The notes: generated from the letters alone by a model not told the origin. DNA of 18,809 nt from JACDAN01 sp046729215 (GCA_046729215.1 JBKPGE010000227.1:1-18809); one strand, 5' to 3'; positions 1 through 8,805 are shown, numbered from the stretch's first letter. Program-made: numbers and translations.

Positions 1-124
1 TGATGTCCGGTGTGGCGTCCGGGTCGGTGATCACGGTGTTGCAGGACTCGACGCTTGGCTCCGAGTCGCCGCCACCGCAACCGGCGAGGACGACAACCAC
101 CAAGGCTGCCGCCGCGAGTTTCAT
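1..124 (-). CDS. Putative lipoprotein, N-terminal fragment (cut by window edge)
   Basis: Only the first 41 codons lie in the window. They read a short basic start (MK), an Ala/Val-rich hydrophobic stretch and the lipobox LAGC, with the lipidated Cys at residue 16. A Gly/Asp/Ser-rich linker follows, as in a membrane-anchored extracytoplasmic lipoprotein. The ATG overlaps the TGA of the FAD subunit gene as ATGA (121-124), so it is probably translated by coupling as the last visible gene of the molybdenum hydroxylase operon. The mature domain is outside the window, so no function can be given; a solute-binding or accessory role would be a guess. Confidence 0.7.
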   Translation of the reverse strand, partial: MKLAAAALVVVVLAGCGGGDSEPSVESCNTVITDPDATPDI

Positions 125-978
125 GCGACGGCCTCGAGCGCCCGTCGTACGAGCGCCGTCGCGATCTCGACCTTGAAGGCGGTCTGTGGGAGGGGAGTTG
201 CCTGCTCGAGCCCCGCGTGCCCGTCCAGGGCCCAGGGGATCGGCGCGACACCGGCAAGGGCGATCCTCGTGCCGGATTCGAAACGCGCGGCCGCGACGCC
301 GACGAGCGCGAAGGACCACGCCTGCCGGTCCATCGCCTTCAGGTAGGTCGAGGAGAGCGGCTGCTCGTACTCCAGCTCCAGGATGATCTCGCCGTTCTCG
401 AGCGTTGTGGTCGAGCGATCGTCTTCGGTCGGGAGGCGGTAGAGCTCGGCGATCGGTAGCTCGCGCCGGTTCGTTCGCAGGGTCGCCTCGAGCGCCAGCA
501 GCGCGGCTGCCGGATCGGATGGGTGCGCCGAGGCGCAGAAGCCGTTGCCGAAGATCGCGTGCTCCCGGTGGACGCCCTCGCGCGCGAAGCAGCGCTCGCC
601 GCCGTGGAGCCGGCAGGGATAGTGCAGCCGCCAGTACCAACAGCGCGTGGCCTGCAGCAGGTTGCCGCCGATCGTCCCCATCGCCCGCAGCTGGGGAGAC
701 GCCGAGAGCCGGCAGGCCTCGCGCAGGGCGGCCGGGACCTCCGCGCTCGCTTCGAGCTCGGCGAGCCTCGTCCCCGCGCCGATGCGGCGCTCGTCGATCC
801 CCCTCGGGACGACGTCGTCGAGCTGAACGAGCCTCTCGGCCTCGAGGATCCCATCCCGGAGTTGAGGAACAACCTCCGTTCCGCCCGCGAGGGCGATGGA
901 GCCGTCCCCGAGGGAAGAGCTCGCCGCCTCGATCGACTCAGGCCGCAGGAGCTCCAACGCGTTCGGGTGTGCGTTCAC
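121..978 (-). CDS. Molybdenum hydroxylase medium subunit, FAD-binding, with [4Fe-4S] insert
   Basis: This is about 285 residues from a GTG start and matches the FAD-binding subunit of the xanthine dehydrogenase family (CoxM/YagS type). The N-terminal FAD loop reads LAGGTEVVP (residues 30-38), followed by IGAGTRLAEL (67-76) and a second flavin motif, MGTIGGNLLQ (100-109). Directly after it Cys113, Cys122, Cys130 and Cys148 sit in an insert ending CASAHPSDP. This is the pattern that binds an extra [4Fe-4S] cluster in PaoB and in the 4-hydroxybenzoyl-CoA reductase beta subunit. The subunit would pass electrons between the FeS small subunit and an acceptor through FAD. I chose the GTG at 978 because the family homology begins there; it overlaps the large-subunit gene by 41 bases behind a weak GAGG. 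An in-frame ATG at 1050 would add an unusual 24-residue leader. Confidence 0.9.
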   Translation of the reverse strand: MNAHPNALELLRPESIEAASSSLGDGSIALAGGTEVVPQLRDGILEAERLVQLDDVVPRGIDERRIGAGTRLAELEASAEVPAALREACRLSASPQLRAMGTIGGNLLQATRCWYWRLHYPCRLHGGERCFAREGVHREHAIFGNGFCASAHPSDPAAALLALEATLRTNRRELPIAELYRLPTEDDRSTTTLENGEIILELEYEQPLSSTYLKAMDRQAWSFALVGVAAARFESGTRIALAGVAPIPWALDGHAGLEQATPLPQTAFKVEIATALVRRALEAVA

Positions 979-3184
979 GTGCCTCGCGCAGGGCGCGAAG
1001 CATCTCGTCGCGAGTGATGGGAAGGGAGCGGACATCCGCACCCGTGGCATCCCGGATGGCGTTCGCGATCGCCGCAGCCGTCGGAACGATCGGCGGCTCG
1101 CCGAGGCCCTTCGAGCCGAGGTTCGTCAAGTGCTCGTCCGGGGCGTCGATCAGGTCGGTGACGATCTCCGGGATGTCGGCGATCGTCGGCATCCGGTAGC
1201 TGTCCAGCGTCTGCGTGAGAACGCCGCCGGAGCGCGGATCGGTCAGGCGCTCTTCGGAGAGCGTGTGCCCGAGCCCCTGGATGATCCCGCCCTCGACCTG
1301 GCTCGAGGCGCCGAGCGGATTGATCACGCGTCCGACGTCGTGGATCGCGGCGACGCGGCCGACCCGGACCTCGCCGGTCTCGACGTCGACCGCGACCTCT
1401 GCGACCTGGACGCCGAAGGTGAGGATCCGCATGCCGGCCGGATTCGGTCCTCGGGAGCCTTTGCCGAGGATCTGCCCCGACTCGAGCAGGCCGGTGATCT
1501 CCTCCAGGGGCCACGAGCCACCGTCGGCCGAGACGATCCTGCCGCCCTGCAGAGAGAGGACGCGCTGCTCTAGGTCGAAGCGCTGCGCTGCGATCTCCAG
1601 GATCTGCCGAGCGGCGTCGGCCGCCGCGGCCCGAACGGCCGGGCCCATCGAGGGAACCGTGGACGACCCTGCCGAGGTGACCGCGTAGGGACCGCGCGCG
1701 GAGTCCCCGAGCGAGACGTCGATCCGGTCGAGCGGCAATCCGAGCTCCTCAGCGGCGATCTGGGCCATGGCCGTCGCGGTCCCTGTGCCGATGTCCTGCA
1801 TGGCGGTCAGCACGGCGGCCCGCGCATCCGCGCCGACACGGACCCAGGCGTAGGAGGGCGGCCCACCGCCGCCGTACCAGATCTGGCTCGCCATTCCGAT
1901 CCCGTGTCGCCACGGGCCCTCGGAACGGGCCCGCACCTCGTCTCTGCGCTCCCAGTGCGGTTGCGCCCGTCGGTAGCACTCGAGCAGGTTCTTGGAAGAG
2001 AAAGGCCTGCCGTCGACGGCGTCGTCGTTGCTGTGGTTGCGCTGCCTGAGCTCCAGCGGATCCAGGTCGAGGCGTGCCGCGAGCTCGTCCATCAGGCACT
2101 CGAGCCCGAAGGTGCCCTCCACGAAACCCGGTGCACGGAACGCCTTCATGGGTGCCGTGTTGAGCTTGGCGCCGCGCTCCACGATGCGGACGTTCTCGCA
2201 GGCGTAGAGCATCTCCATCGGCCCGCCCGTCGACGACAGCCAGCCGTCCCAGCCCGTCGCGTTGACGAACTCGCCCTCGAGAGCCGTCAACGTCCCGTCG
2301 GCTCGTGCTCCTGCGCGAAGGCGCTGGTTCGTCGCGTTCCGGTTTCCCGAGTCGAGGTTCTCCTCTCGCCGCGTGAGCGCGCACTTGACCGGTCGTCCGG
2401 TCTCGCGCGCGAGATCCGCGGCGATGTAGGTGTAGTCGCCGGGCCCGTTCTTGGCGCCGAACCCTCCGCCCATGAACCGGCAGACGACCCGGACGTGATC
2501 CGGCGGCAGCCCGTAGTGCTCGGCGATGGCCTCGCGGACCTCCCAGATCGCCTGCGTCGAGATGTAGACCGTGAGCCGGTCGTCCGTCTCCCACTCGGTG
2601 ACGGCCTGGTGTGTCTCCATCGAGTTGTGCAGCACGGTCTGCGTGCGGTACTCCGCCTCGACGACGACCTCAGCCTCCTCGAACCCGCGCTCGACGTCGC
2701 CGCGCTCGCTTTCGCGCTGGGAGACGAGCGCCCCCTGACGGACGGCCTCGTCTGGGTCGAGCAGCGGCTCGAGCGGTTCCCAGTCCACGTCGATGAGCTC
2801 GACGGCTGCCTGCGCCTGCGCGAGGGTGTCGGCTGCAACCGCCGCGATCGCCTGTCCGTGGTAGTTCGCTTCTTCGGTCAGCGGCCCGCGCACGCCGCGG
2901 ACGCCGGGCGCCACGCGGGCGGCTTGCGGATCGAGCCTTGCTACGCGTGCCCGGGCATGCGGGCTGCGGAGGACGGCGGCGTGCAGCATGCCGGGGAGCT
3001 GGACGTCGGCGGTGAAGCGCGCGTCACCGCTCGCCCGTTGCCGCCCGTCGATCCTGCTCGCCGGCCGACCGACCTCCTCGAGCGGCCCGGCGGGCCACTG
3101 ATCGAGCGTGTCCTCCTCGACCAGGGTCCACTGCTCGGTGTAGCGACCCTCGACCTCCTTCTCGGTGCGAATCAGCCTTGCCAC
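938..3184 (-). CDS. Molybdenum hydroxylase large subunit (molybdopterin-binding, xanthine dehydrogenase family)
   Basis: This 748-residue protein has the usual length of the catalytic subunit. Visible family motifs are the a/b hammerhead start (RASGDARFTADVQLPGMLHAAVLRSPHA, split here as RASGDARFTAD and LRSPHA, about residues 50-76), GGGFGAK (239-245) for molybdopterin binding, FRAPG with Arg350 in the substrate pocket, DIGTGT, and near the C-terminus GSKGLGEPP with the catalytic glutamate at about residue 696. It would hydroxylate an aldehyde or N-heterocycle with water-derived oxygen at a Mo centre; the substrate cannot be read from the sequence. The first 45 residues, acidic and Trp-rich, lie before the hammerhead domain. 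The GTG start is preceded by GAGGAG at suitable spacing, and both lie in a duplicated copy of the small-subunit 3' end. No Tat signal is present, so the enzyme is probably cytoplasmic. Confidence 0.95.
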   Translation of the reverse strand: MARLIRTEKEVEGRYTEQWTLVEEDTLDQWPAGPLEEVGRPASRIDGRQRASGDARFTADVQLPGMLHAAVLRSPHARARVARLDPQAARVAPGVRGVRGPLTEEANYHGQAIAAVAADTLAQAQAAVELIDVDWEPLEPLLDPDEAVRQGALVSQRESERGDVERGFEEAEVVVEAEYRTQTVLHNSMETHQAVTEWETDDRLTVYISTQAIWEVREAIAEHYGLPPDHVRVVCRFMGGGFGAKNGPGDYTYIAADLARETGRPVKCALTRREENLDSGNRNATNQRLRAGARADGTLTALEGEFVNATGWDGWLSSTGGPMEMLYACENVRIVERGAKLNTAPMKAFRAPGFVEGTFGLECLMDELAARLDLDPLELRQRNHSNDDAVDGRPFSSKNLLECYRRAQPHWERRDEVRARSEGPWRHGIGMASQIWYGGGGPPSYAWVRVGADARAAVLTAMQDIGTGTATAMAQIAAEELGLPLDRIDVSLGDSARGPYAVTSAGSSTVPSMGPAVRAAAADAARQILEIAAQRFDLEQRVLSLQGGRIVSADGGSWPLEEITGLLESGQILGKGSRGPNPAGMRILTFGVQVAEVAVDVETGEVRVGRVAAIHDVGRVINPLGASSQVEGGIIQGLGHTLSEERLTDPRSGGVLTQTLDSYRMPTIADIPEIVTDLIDAPDEHLTNLGSKGLGEPPIVPTAAAIANAIRDATGADVRSLPITRDEMLRALREARERTPERVGAPAA

Positions 3185-3198
3185 AATCGTCTCCTCGA
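3172..3198. repeat. Junction duplication, copy 1 (start region of large-subunit gene)
   Basis: TCAGCCTTGCCAC (3172-3184) is identical to 3345-3357. It is followed after a short indel by ATCGTCTCCTCGA (3186-3198), which matches 3364-3376 at 12 of 13 bases. On the minus strand this copy supplies the GAGGAG ribosome-binding sequence, the GTG start and the first codons of the large subunit. It is probably one half of the duplication that flanks an insertion. Confidence 0.8.
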
Positions 3199-3224
3199 GC
3201 CAGGTCCCGGGGCCTGGCCCCCAG
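3196..3224. repeat. GC-rich near-palindromic repeat, copy A
   Basis: This 29-base unit contains the near-palindrome CCAGGTCCCGGGGCCTGG followed by CCCCC. It matches 3301-3329 at 25 of 29 positions in the same orientation. It could fold as a hairpin in DNA or in the operon mRNA just upstream of the large-subunit ribosome-binding site. Confidence 0.75.
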
Positions 3225-3300
3225 ACATGGCGTCAATCGTCGGGTGCGTCGCGGAAAGATTGCCTCCGTGCTGCGTCGCTGTGCGCCGGAACCGTCCCGT

Positions 3301-3329
3301 CGAGGCAGGTCCACGGGCCTGGCCCCTAG
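3301..3329. repeat. GC-rich near-palindromic repeat, copy B
   Basis: This is the second copy of the 29-base unit, with the core CAGGTCCACGGGCCTG followed by GCCCCTAG. It differs from copy A at four positions and lies 105 bases further along in direct orientation, close to the stop codon of the small-subunit gene. Confidence 0.75.
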
Positions 3330-3344
3330 GCGCGACGCGAACGG

Positions 3345-3376
3345 TCAGCCTTGCCACGAGAGGATCGCCTCCTCGA
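3345..3376. repeat. Junction duplication, copy 2 (3' end of small-subunit gene)
   Basis: This copy lies inside the small-subunit gene and encodes its last residues (EEAILSWQG and the stop). It contains TCAGCCTTGCCAC, identical to 3172-3184, and ATCGCCTCCTCGA (3364-3376). Read on the minus strand it still holds GAGGAG and an in-register GTG, as expected if the large-subunit gene once began here and overlapped the small-subunit stop. Confidence 0.8.
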
Positions 3377-3782
3377 TCTTCGGATACGTGCCGCAGCGAC
3401 AGATATTCCCTGCCATGCCGCGGCGAATCTCCTCACGGCTCGGGGAGGAGTTCGCGGCGACGAGAGCCGCCGCCGAGACGATCTGGCCCGGCGTGCAGAA
3501 GCCGCACTGGAGCGCATCCGCGCGGACGAACGCGTCGACGAGCGGGTGATCGCGAAGCCCCTCGATCGTCGTTACCTCCCGGCCCGCGACGGTGTGGACG
3601 AGCATGAGGCATGAAAGGATCGGGACGCCGTCGACCTGCACCGTGCAAGCGCCGCAGTGACCCTCGTTGCAGGCGATCTTCGTGCCGGTCAGCCCGAGCT
3701 CCTCGCGCAGGACGTGCGCGAGAGACGTCCCGACCGGCGCGTCCACGTCGTGCCGCTCGCCGTTGACCTGTAACTCAAACAC
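3345..3782 (-). CDS. Molybdenum hydroxylase small subunit, two [2Fe-2S] clusters
   Basis: At 145 residues it has the usual length of the CoxS/YagT core. The N-terminal plant-type ferredoxin domain carries Cys38, Cys43, Cys46 and Cys58 (CNEGHCGAC then C). The C-terminal helical domain carries Cys93 and Cys96 (CGFC) and Cys128 and Cys130 (CRC). It carries electrons from the Mo centre to the FAD subunit. Unlike E. coli PaoA there is no Tat leader, so the complex should stay in the cytoplasm. The GTG start overlaps the amidohydrolase stop by 8 bases (GTGTTTGA), implying translational coupling. Its 3' end is duplicated on the other side of the insertion that separates it from the large-subunit gene. 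Confidence 0.95.
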   Translation of the reverse strand: MFELQVNGERHDVDAPVGTSLAHVLREELGLTGTKIACNEGHCGACTVQVDGVPILSCLMLVHTVAGREVTTIEGLRDHPLVDAFVRADALQCGFCTPGQIVSAAALVAANSSPSREEIRRGMAGNICRCGTYPKIEEAILSWQG

Positions 3783-4926
3783 GAGGCGTTACGGAAATGA
3801 TGTCGGCAAGATGGACGAGTGCGAAGGTGGCGCGGCTCGACGCCATCCGCTCTCCTTCATCCTCGATCTCGGGAAGCGAGCGCCAGAGCCCCTGTGCGGT
3901 CGACAGCAGCTCCTTGATCTGCTCCAGCTCGTCCGGATAGCCGTTGCGCTCGTAGCAGGCGTTCAACGCGAGCCCTAGGACGCCGATCGTGTCGGCCTGG
4001 CGCGTCCAGAGGAGCGGCGTGGCCATCGACAGGTACTGGTGGATTCGGGCGAGCGCCATCGACTGCGAGAACTCGTCGGTCCCGCTCGGCATCGAGGGCT
4101 CGAGCGGATCTTCCCCGGCCGCGATCCGGTTCGCGTTGCCGGCGAGCATGTCGCGCAGCTGCCGCTCGTCGAGCCCGGCGGTGCTCGCGGTCCGCAAGGA
4201 GTTCAGGAGGGCCTGAGGCTGGCGGCCGTAGGGGTAGTCGGACGCGTAGAGGATCTGCTCCGGCGGAACCTGGTGAAAGAAGTCCAAGAGGTCGACCGGG
4301 CTCCAGACCGACGTGTCGAAAAAGACGCCTTTGCGTCCGGCTAGGCGACCGGCGAGACCGCCCAGGTCGGCGATGCCCGCGTGGGCGACGATCAGCTGGG
4401 CCTGCGGGTAGGCCTCCACGAGCCGGGAGAGGTCGTCGGCGATCGGCGGCAGCCCTCGGCCGCCGTGGATCAGGATCGGCACGCGGCGCTCGGCTGCGAG
4501 CTCGAACACCGGCGCTAGGCGCTCATCGTTCAGAAGGAACCGCTGCGCGCGCGGGTGGAGCTTGATCCCGCGGGCGCCCCGGTCGAGGCACCGGACGGCC
4601 TCCTCGATCGGCGACTGGTTCATGTCGAGCCGGACGAACGGAATCAAGCGACCGCCGGAGCGCTCAGCGAACTCCAGCGTGCGGTCGTTGGGCGCGCGGA
4701 ACGCCGGCTCGCGGTCGGGCTCGTCCATGCAGAACATGAAGGTCCGTGAGATCCCGTAGGTCTCCATGATCCGCTCGAGTTCCTCGTACTGACCCGAGAA
4801 GCCGTCGATGTCGTGTCCCAAATGGACGTGAGCATCGAAGATCTCGGCGTCTGTGGGCAGGAGCCTCCGAAGCTGGTCGTCGTAGAGCGAAAGAAGTTGA
4901 TACGCGCGCGAGAGCGGCTCGACCAC
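3775..4926 (-). CDS. Amidohydrolase-2 family metal-dependent hydrolase with C-terminal helical extension
   Basis: This 383-residue protein holds a TIM-barrel amidohydrolase of the ACMSD/amidohydrolase-2 type. Candidate metal and active-site residues are His33 and His35 (DAHVHLG), His124 (KLHPRAQRF), His154 (ILIHGGRG), His182 (IVAHAG) and Asp230 (YASDYPYG). Members hydrolyse C-N or C-C bonds or decarboxylate ring-cleavage acids. The barrel ends near residue 260; about 110 further residues are predicted helical and I do not recognise them. It is the first gene of the operon and overlaps the FeS subunit gene, so it probably acts on the precursor or product of the hydroxylase. The GTG at 4926 has no clear Shine-Dalgarno sequence but lies 9 bases after TAGACT, so it may be leaderless or nearly so. 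Confidence 0.88.
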   Translation of the reverse strand: MVEPLSRAYQLLSLYDDQLRRLLPTDAEIFDAHVHLGHDIDGFSGQYEELERIMETYGISRTFMFCMDEPDREPAFRAPNDRTLEFAERSGGRLIPFVRLDMNQSPIEEAVRCLDRGARGIKLHPRAQRFLLNDERLAPVFELAAERRVPILIHGGRGLPPIADDLSRLVEAYPQAQLIVAHAGIADLGGLAGRLAGRKGVFFDTSVWSPVDLLDFFHQVPPEQILYASDYPYGRQPQALLNSLRTASTAGLDERQLRDMLAGNANRIAAGEDPLEPSMPSGTDEFSQSMALARIHQYLSMATPLLWTRQADTIGVLGLALNACYERNGYPDELEQIKELLSTAQGLWRSLPEIEDEGERMASSRATFALVHLADIISVTPRV

Positions 4927-4970
4927 TGAATCGTCAGTCTATGCAGCCGCACCGAATATAGGATCGTTGC
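4927..4970. promoter_or_regulatory. Short divergent promoter region, both transcripts probably leaderless
   Basis: Only 44 bases separate the two divergent start codons. On the plus strand TATAGGAT (4957-4964) offers the -10 box TAGGAT, six bases before the ATG at 4971, with no Shine-Dalgarno sequence between. On the minus strand TAGACT (4941-4936) ends nine bases before the GTG at 4926. Neither has a clear -35 box. Promoter calls rest on -10 similarity and spacing only. Confidence 0.5.
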
Positions 4971-6097
4971 ATGACTGACATCCTCATTTACGCCGACTCG
5001 ATCCGCGCCGCGGAGATGCGGCACGAGGTCCCGATCCCGATCCCGGACCCGTTCCTGTACGTCGAGCGGAACGGCGATCGCCACGCTGTGGTCCACGCCT
5101 TCGAGGTGTCGCGCCTGGAGCCCACCGGGATCCAGGCGCATCCGCTCGAGGAGTTCGGCTACGACGCCCTGATTGCAGAGGGACTGCCGCGCTTCGAGGT
5201 GTATGCACGCACGCTCGTAGAGGCGGTCCAACGGCTGGAAGTGCGAGACGCTGCCGTCCCGCCCACCTTCCCGGTCGAGCTCGCCGACCGGTTTCGGGCG
5301 GTGGGGGTCGGGCTGCGCCCTGACCGCGAGCTCTTCTCGCAGCGCCGCCGCGTGAAGAACGACACGGAGCTGGCGGGAATCCGGAAGGCGCAGCGCGGCA
5401 CCGAAGCGGCCATGAGCGCCGCGCGCGAGATGCTGCAAAGCGCAGAGGCCTCGAATGGGACACTGATGCTGGACGGCGAGCCGCTGAGCTCCGAACGGAT
5501 CAAGGCGCGCATCGTCGAGGTCTTCAACGAGCACAACCTCGTCTCGGACGAGATGATCGTCGCGCACGGGGGCCAGGCGGCCTCCGGCCACGATATGGGC
5601 TCCGGGCCGATCGCCCCGGGCGAGTCGGTCGTGATCGATCTCTTCCCGCGCGACCGCGACACGGGCTGCTACGCCGACATGACGCGCACGTTCGTGGTCG
5701 GCGAGGTCTCTGAGGAGCTTGCGGAGTACCACCGCCTCGTCCACGAGGCGCTCATGAAGTCGATGGATGCCGTGAAGGCAGGCGCCGAGGGGCGAGAGGT
5801 GTACCAGCTCGTCTGCGACGTCTTCCACGAGGCCGGCTACCCGACGCAGCTCTCGAAGCAGCCGGGAGAAGTGCTGGACAGCGGGTTCTTCCACGGGCTC
5901 GGCCACGGAGTCGGGCTCGAGGTGCACGAGCCGCCGTGGCTCTCCCGCGACCCGAGTCAGCTCGTCGCCGGCGACGTCGTGACGCTCGAGCCGGGCCTCT
6001 ACCGGGCTGGGTTCGGCGGGGTGCGGCTCGAGGATCTCGTGCTGGTCACCGATGACGGGGCGGAGAACCTCACGGACTTCCCCTACGATCTCCAGCC

Positions 6098-6101
<4 letters not shown>
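4971..6101 (+). CDS. M24 family metallopeptidase (Xaa-Pro aminopeptidase/dipeptidase-like)
   Basis: This 376-residue protein has the N-terminal creatinase-like domain (to about residue 130) and the C-terminal pita-bread domain. The five dinuclear metal ligands can be traced: Asp223 (VIDLFP), Asp236 (ADMTRTF), His312 in HGLGHGVG, Glu340 (LEPGLY) and Glu354 (RLEDLV). His308 in the same motif is the expected second catalytic histidine. It should cleave an N-terminal residue before proline or a related dipeptide in the cytoplasm; no signal peptide is seen. ATG 4971 is preceded by a -10-like TAGGAT with no ribosome-binding site. The stop overlaps the acetyl-CoA synthetase start by GTGA, so the two are probably co-translated, though a metabolic link is not obvious. 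A related hydrolase such as creatinase cannot be excluded. Confidence 0.9.
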
Positions 6102-8059
<1,958 letters not shown>

Positions 8060-8116
8060 ACCACCGACAGCTGGGAACGCTACGCGTCCTAGTAAGACGC
8101 CATAACAGGGGGCGCT

Positions 8117-8554
8117 GTGGCCGAAAGCGATGACCGGCGCCTGGGCGTCGAATTGTACAACGCTACGTGGCGGCTCATGGATTCGCGCGAGGACGACGAG
8201 CGGATGCTCCACGTGGCGCACGCCTCGGCCTACCACTGGCGCCAGGCGCCGGAGTGCGAGCCGAGGAATCGCGCCCGCAGCGAATGGCTGTGCTCTCGCG
8301 TCTACACCGTCCTCGGACGGGCCGAGCCTGCCCTCTACCACGCCAAGTGCTGCCTCGAGATCTGCCGCGCCGACCCGGAGAACATGGAGGACTGGGATCT
8401 TCCCTTCGCGCACGAAGCGCTCGCCCACGCGTATCGCGTCGCGGGGAACGACGACGACGTGCGCGACCAGGAGCAGAAGGCGCGGGAGCTCGGGGAGCAG
8501 CTCGCAGATCCCGAGGACCGTGAGCACCTCGAAGAGGCGCTGGCGACCCTCTAG
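8117..8554 (+). CDS. Conserved hypothetical protein, helical, TPR-like
   Basis: This 145-residue soluble protein is rich in Ala, Glu, His and Trp, with no signal peptide or membrane segment. It is predicted all-helical. The central part (LCSRVYTVLGRAEPALYHAKCCLEIC, read as SRVYTVLG-AEPALYHA-CLEIC) and the later HEALAHAYRVAGN look like paired TPR helices, ending in an acidic helix (DPEDREHLEEALATL). I recall similar unnamed proteins from actinobacteria, but no function is known to me. GTG 8117 was chosen because AGGGGG lies four bases upstream; TAACAG at 8103-8108 might also serve as a -10 box. It follows acs after 57 bases on the same strand and could be in its operon or have its own promoter. 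Confidence 0.75.
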   Translation: MAESDDRRLGVELYNATWRLMDSREDDERMLHVAHASAYHWRQAPECEPRNRARSEWLCSRVYTVLGRAEPALYHAKCCLEICRADPENMEDWDLPFAHEALAHAYRVAGNDDDVRDQEQKARELGEQLADPEDREHLEEALATL

Positions 8555-8591
8555 CCGAGCGCCCTGTTGGCTTAGGCCGAGTCCAGTGCCC

Positions 8592-8616
8592 GCACGACTG
8601 GCCCCTCCGGTCGTGC
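8592..8616. terminator. Hairpin, possible terminator downstream of the 145-residue protein
   Basis: GCACGAC (8592-8598) pairs with GTCGTGC (8610-8616). A T-G wobble and a GG/CC pair extend the stem to 10 bp around the loop CCCCT (8602-8606). No T-tract follows, so it is either a T-less terminator or a structural repeat. Confidence 0.45.
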
Positions 8617-8735
8617 CCGTGTGCCAGGCATGAGGACAACGTCTCGTGGAGCCAGTGCGGCTGGGTGATTCGGCGTAACAAGCGCCTTGCCGAGTCAGAA
8701 ATGGTTACGGCGGCGGCCAGCTCCTGACCAATCGA

Positions 8736-8762
8736 GCCGCGTCCCTGTGCCAGGCACGCGGC
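8736..8762. terminator. Hairpin near the 3' end of the M16 peptidase gene
   Basis: GCCGCGT (8736-8742) pairs with ACGCGGC (8756-8762). After one mismatch, CCTG (8744-8747) pairs with CAGG (8751-8754) around a three-base loop. It lies about 45 bases past the stop of the minus-strand peptidase gene. It lacks a T-tract; a terminator or REP-like repeat are both possible. Confidence 0.45.
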
Positions 8763-8805
8763 CAGTGGCCCTTACGGACGATGGGCCCCCGTCAGGGCGA
8801 CGCCG

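Larger units (their letters stand above)
3185..3344. other. Non-coding insertion between small- and large-subunit genes
   Basis: This 160-base gap breaks an otherwise fully overlapping operon. It holds two 29-base near-identical repeats (3196-3224 and 3301-3329), an 8-base inverted pair GCGTCGCG (3246-3253) and CGCGACGC (3331-3338), and no convincing ORF. It is bounded by a duplicated 13-base junction. I read it as a small non-autonomous palindromic element (REP- or MITE-like) that entered the former overlap of the two genes. That origin is inferred. Confidence 0.6.
8555..8805. other. Convergent intergenic region with several hairpins, no gene seen
   Basis: The 251 bases between the stops of two converging genes carry no credible ORF. 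They hold two strong hairpins (8592-8616 and 8736-8762), the 10-mer GTGCCAGGCA twice (8621-8630 and 8747-8756), the perfect palindrome GGCCAGTGGCC (8760-8770), and a loose inverted pair CGTAAC (8674-8679) and GTTACG (8704-8709). The setting and the repeated TGCCAGGCA core resemble a decayed REP-type cluster; termination of both flanking genes is a simpler role. Confidence 0.55.

Noticed and set aside
1904..3607. Long plus-strand open frame (567 codons) opposite the molybdenum hydroxylase genes
   Set aside because: It is antisense to a subunit with complete family motifs. Its composition is Arg/Leu/Val/Asp-rich with no domain, as expected from GC-rich codon mirroring.
4644..5927. Long minus-strand open frame (427 codons) spanning the M24 gene and the amidohydrolase start
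   Set aside because: It is the mirror of the M24 peptidase, whose metal ligands are all intact. Its C-terminal part is an off-frame reading of the amidohydrolase.
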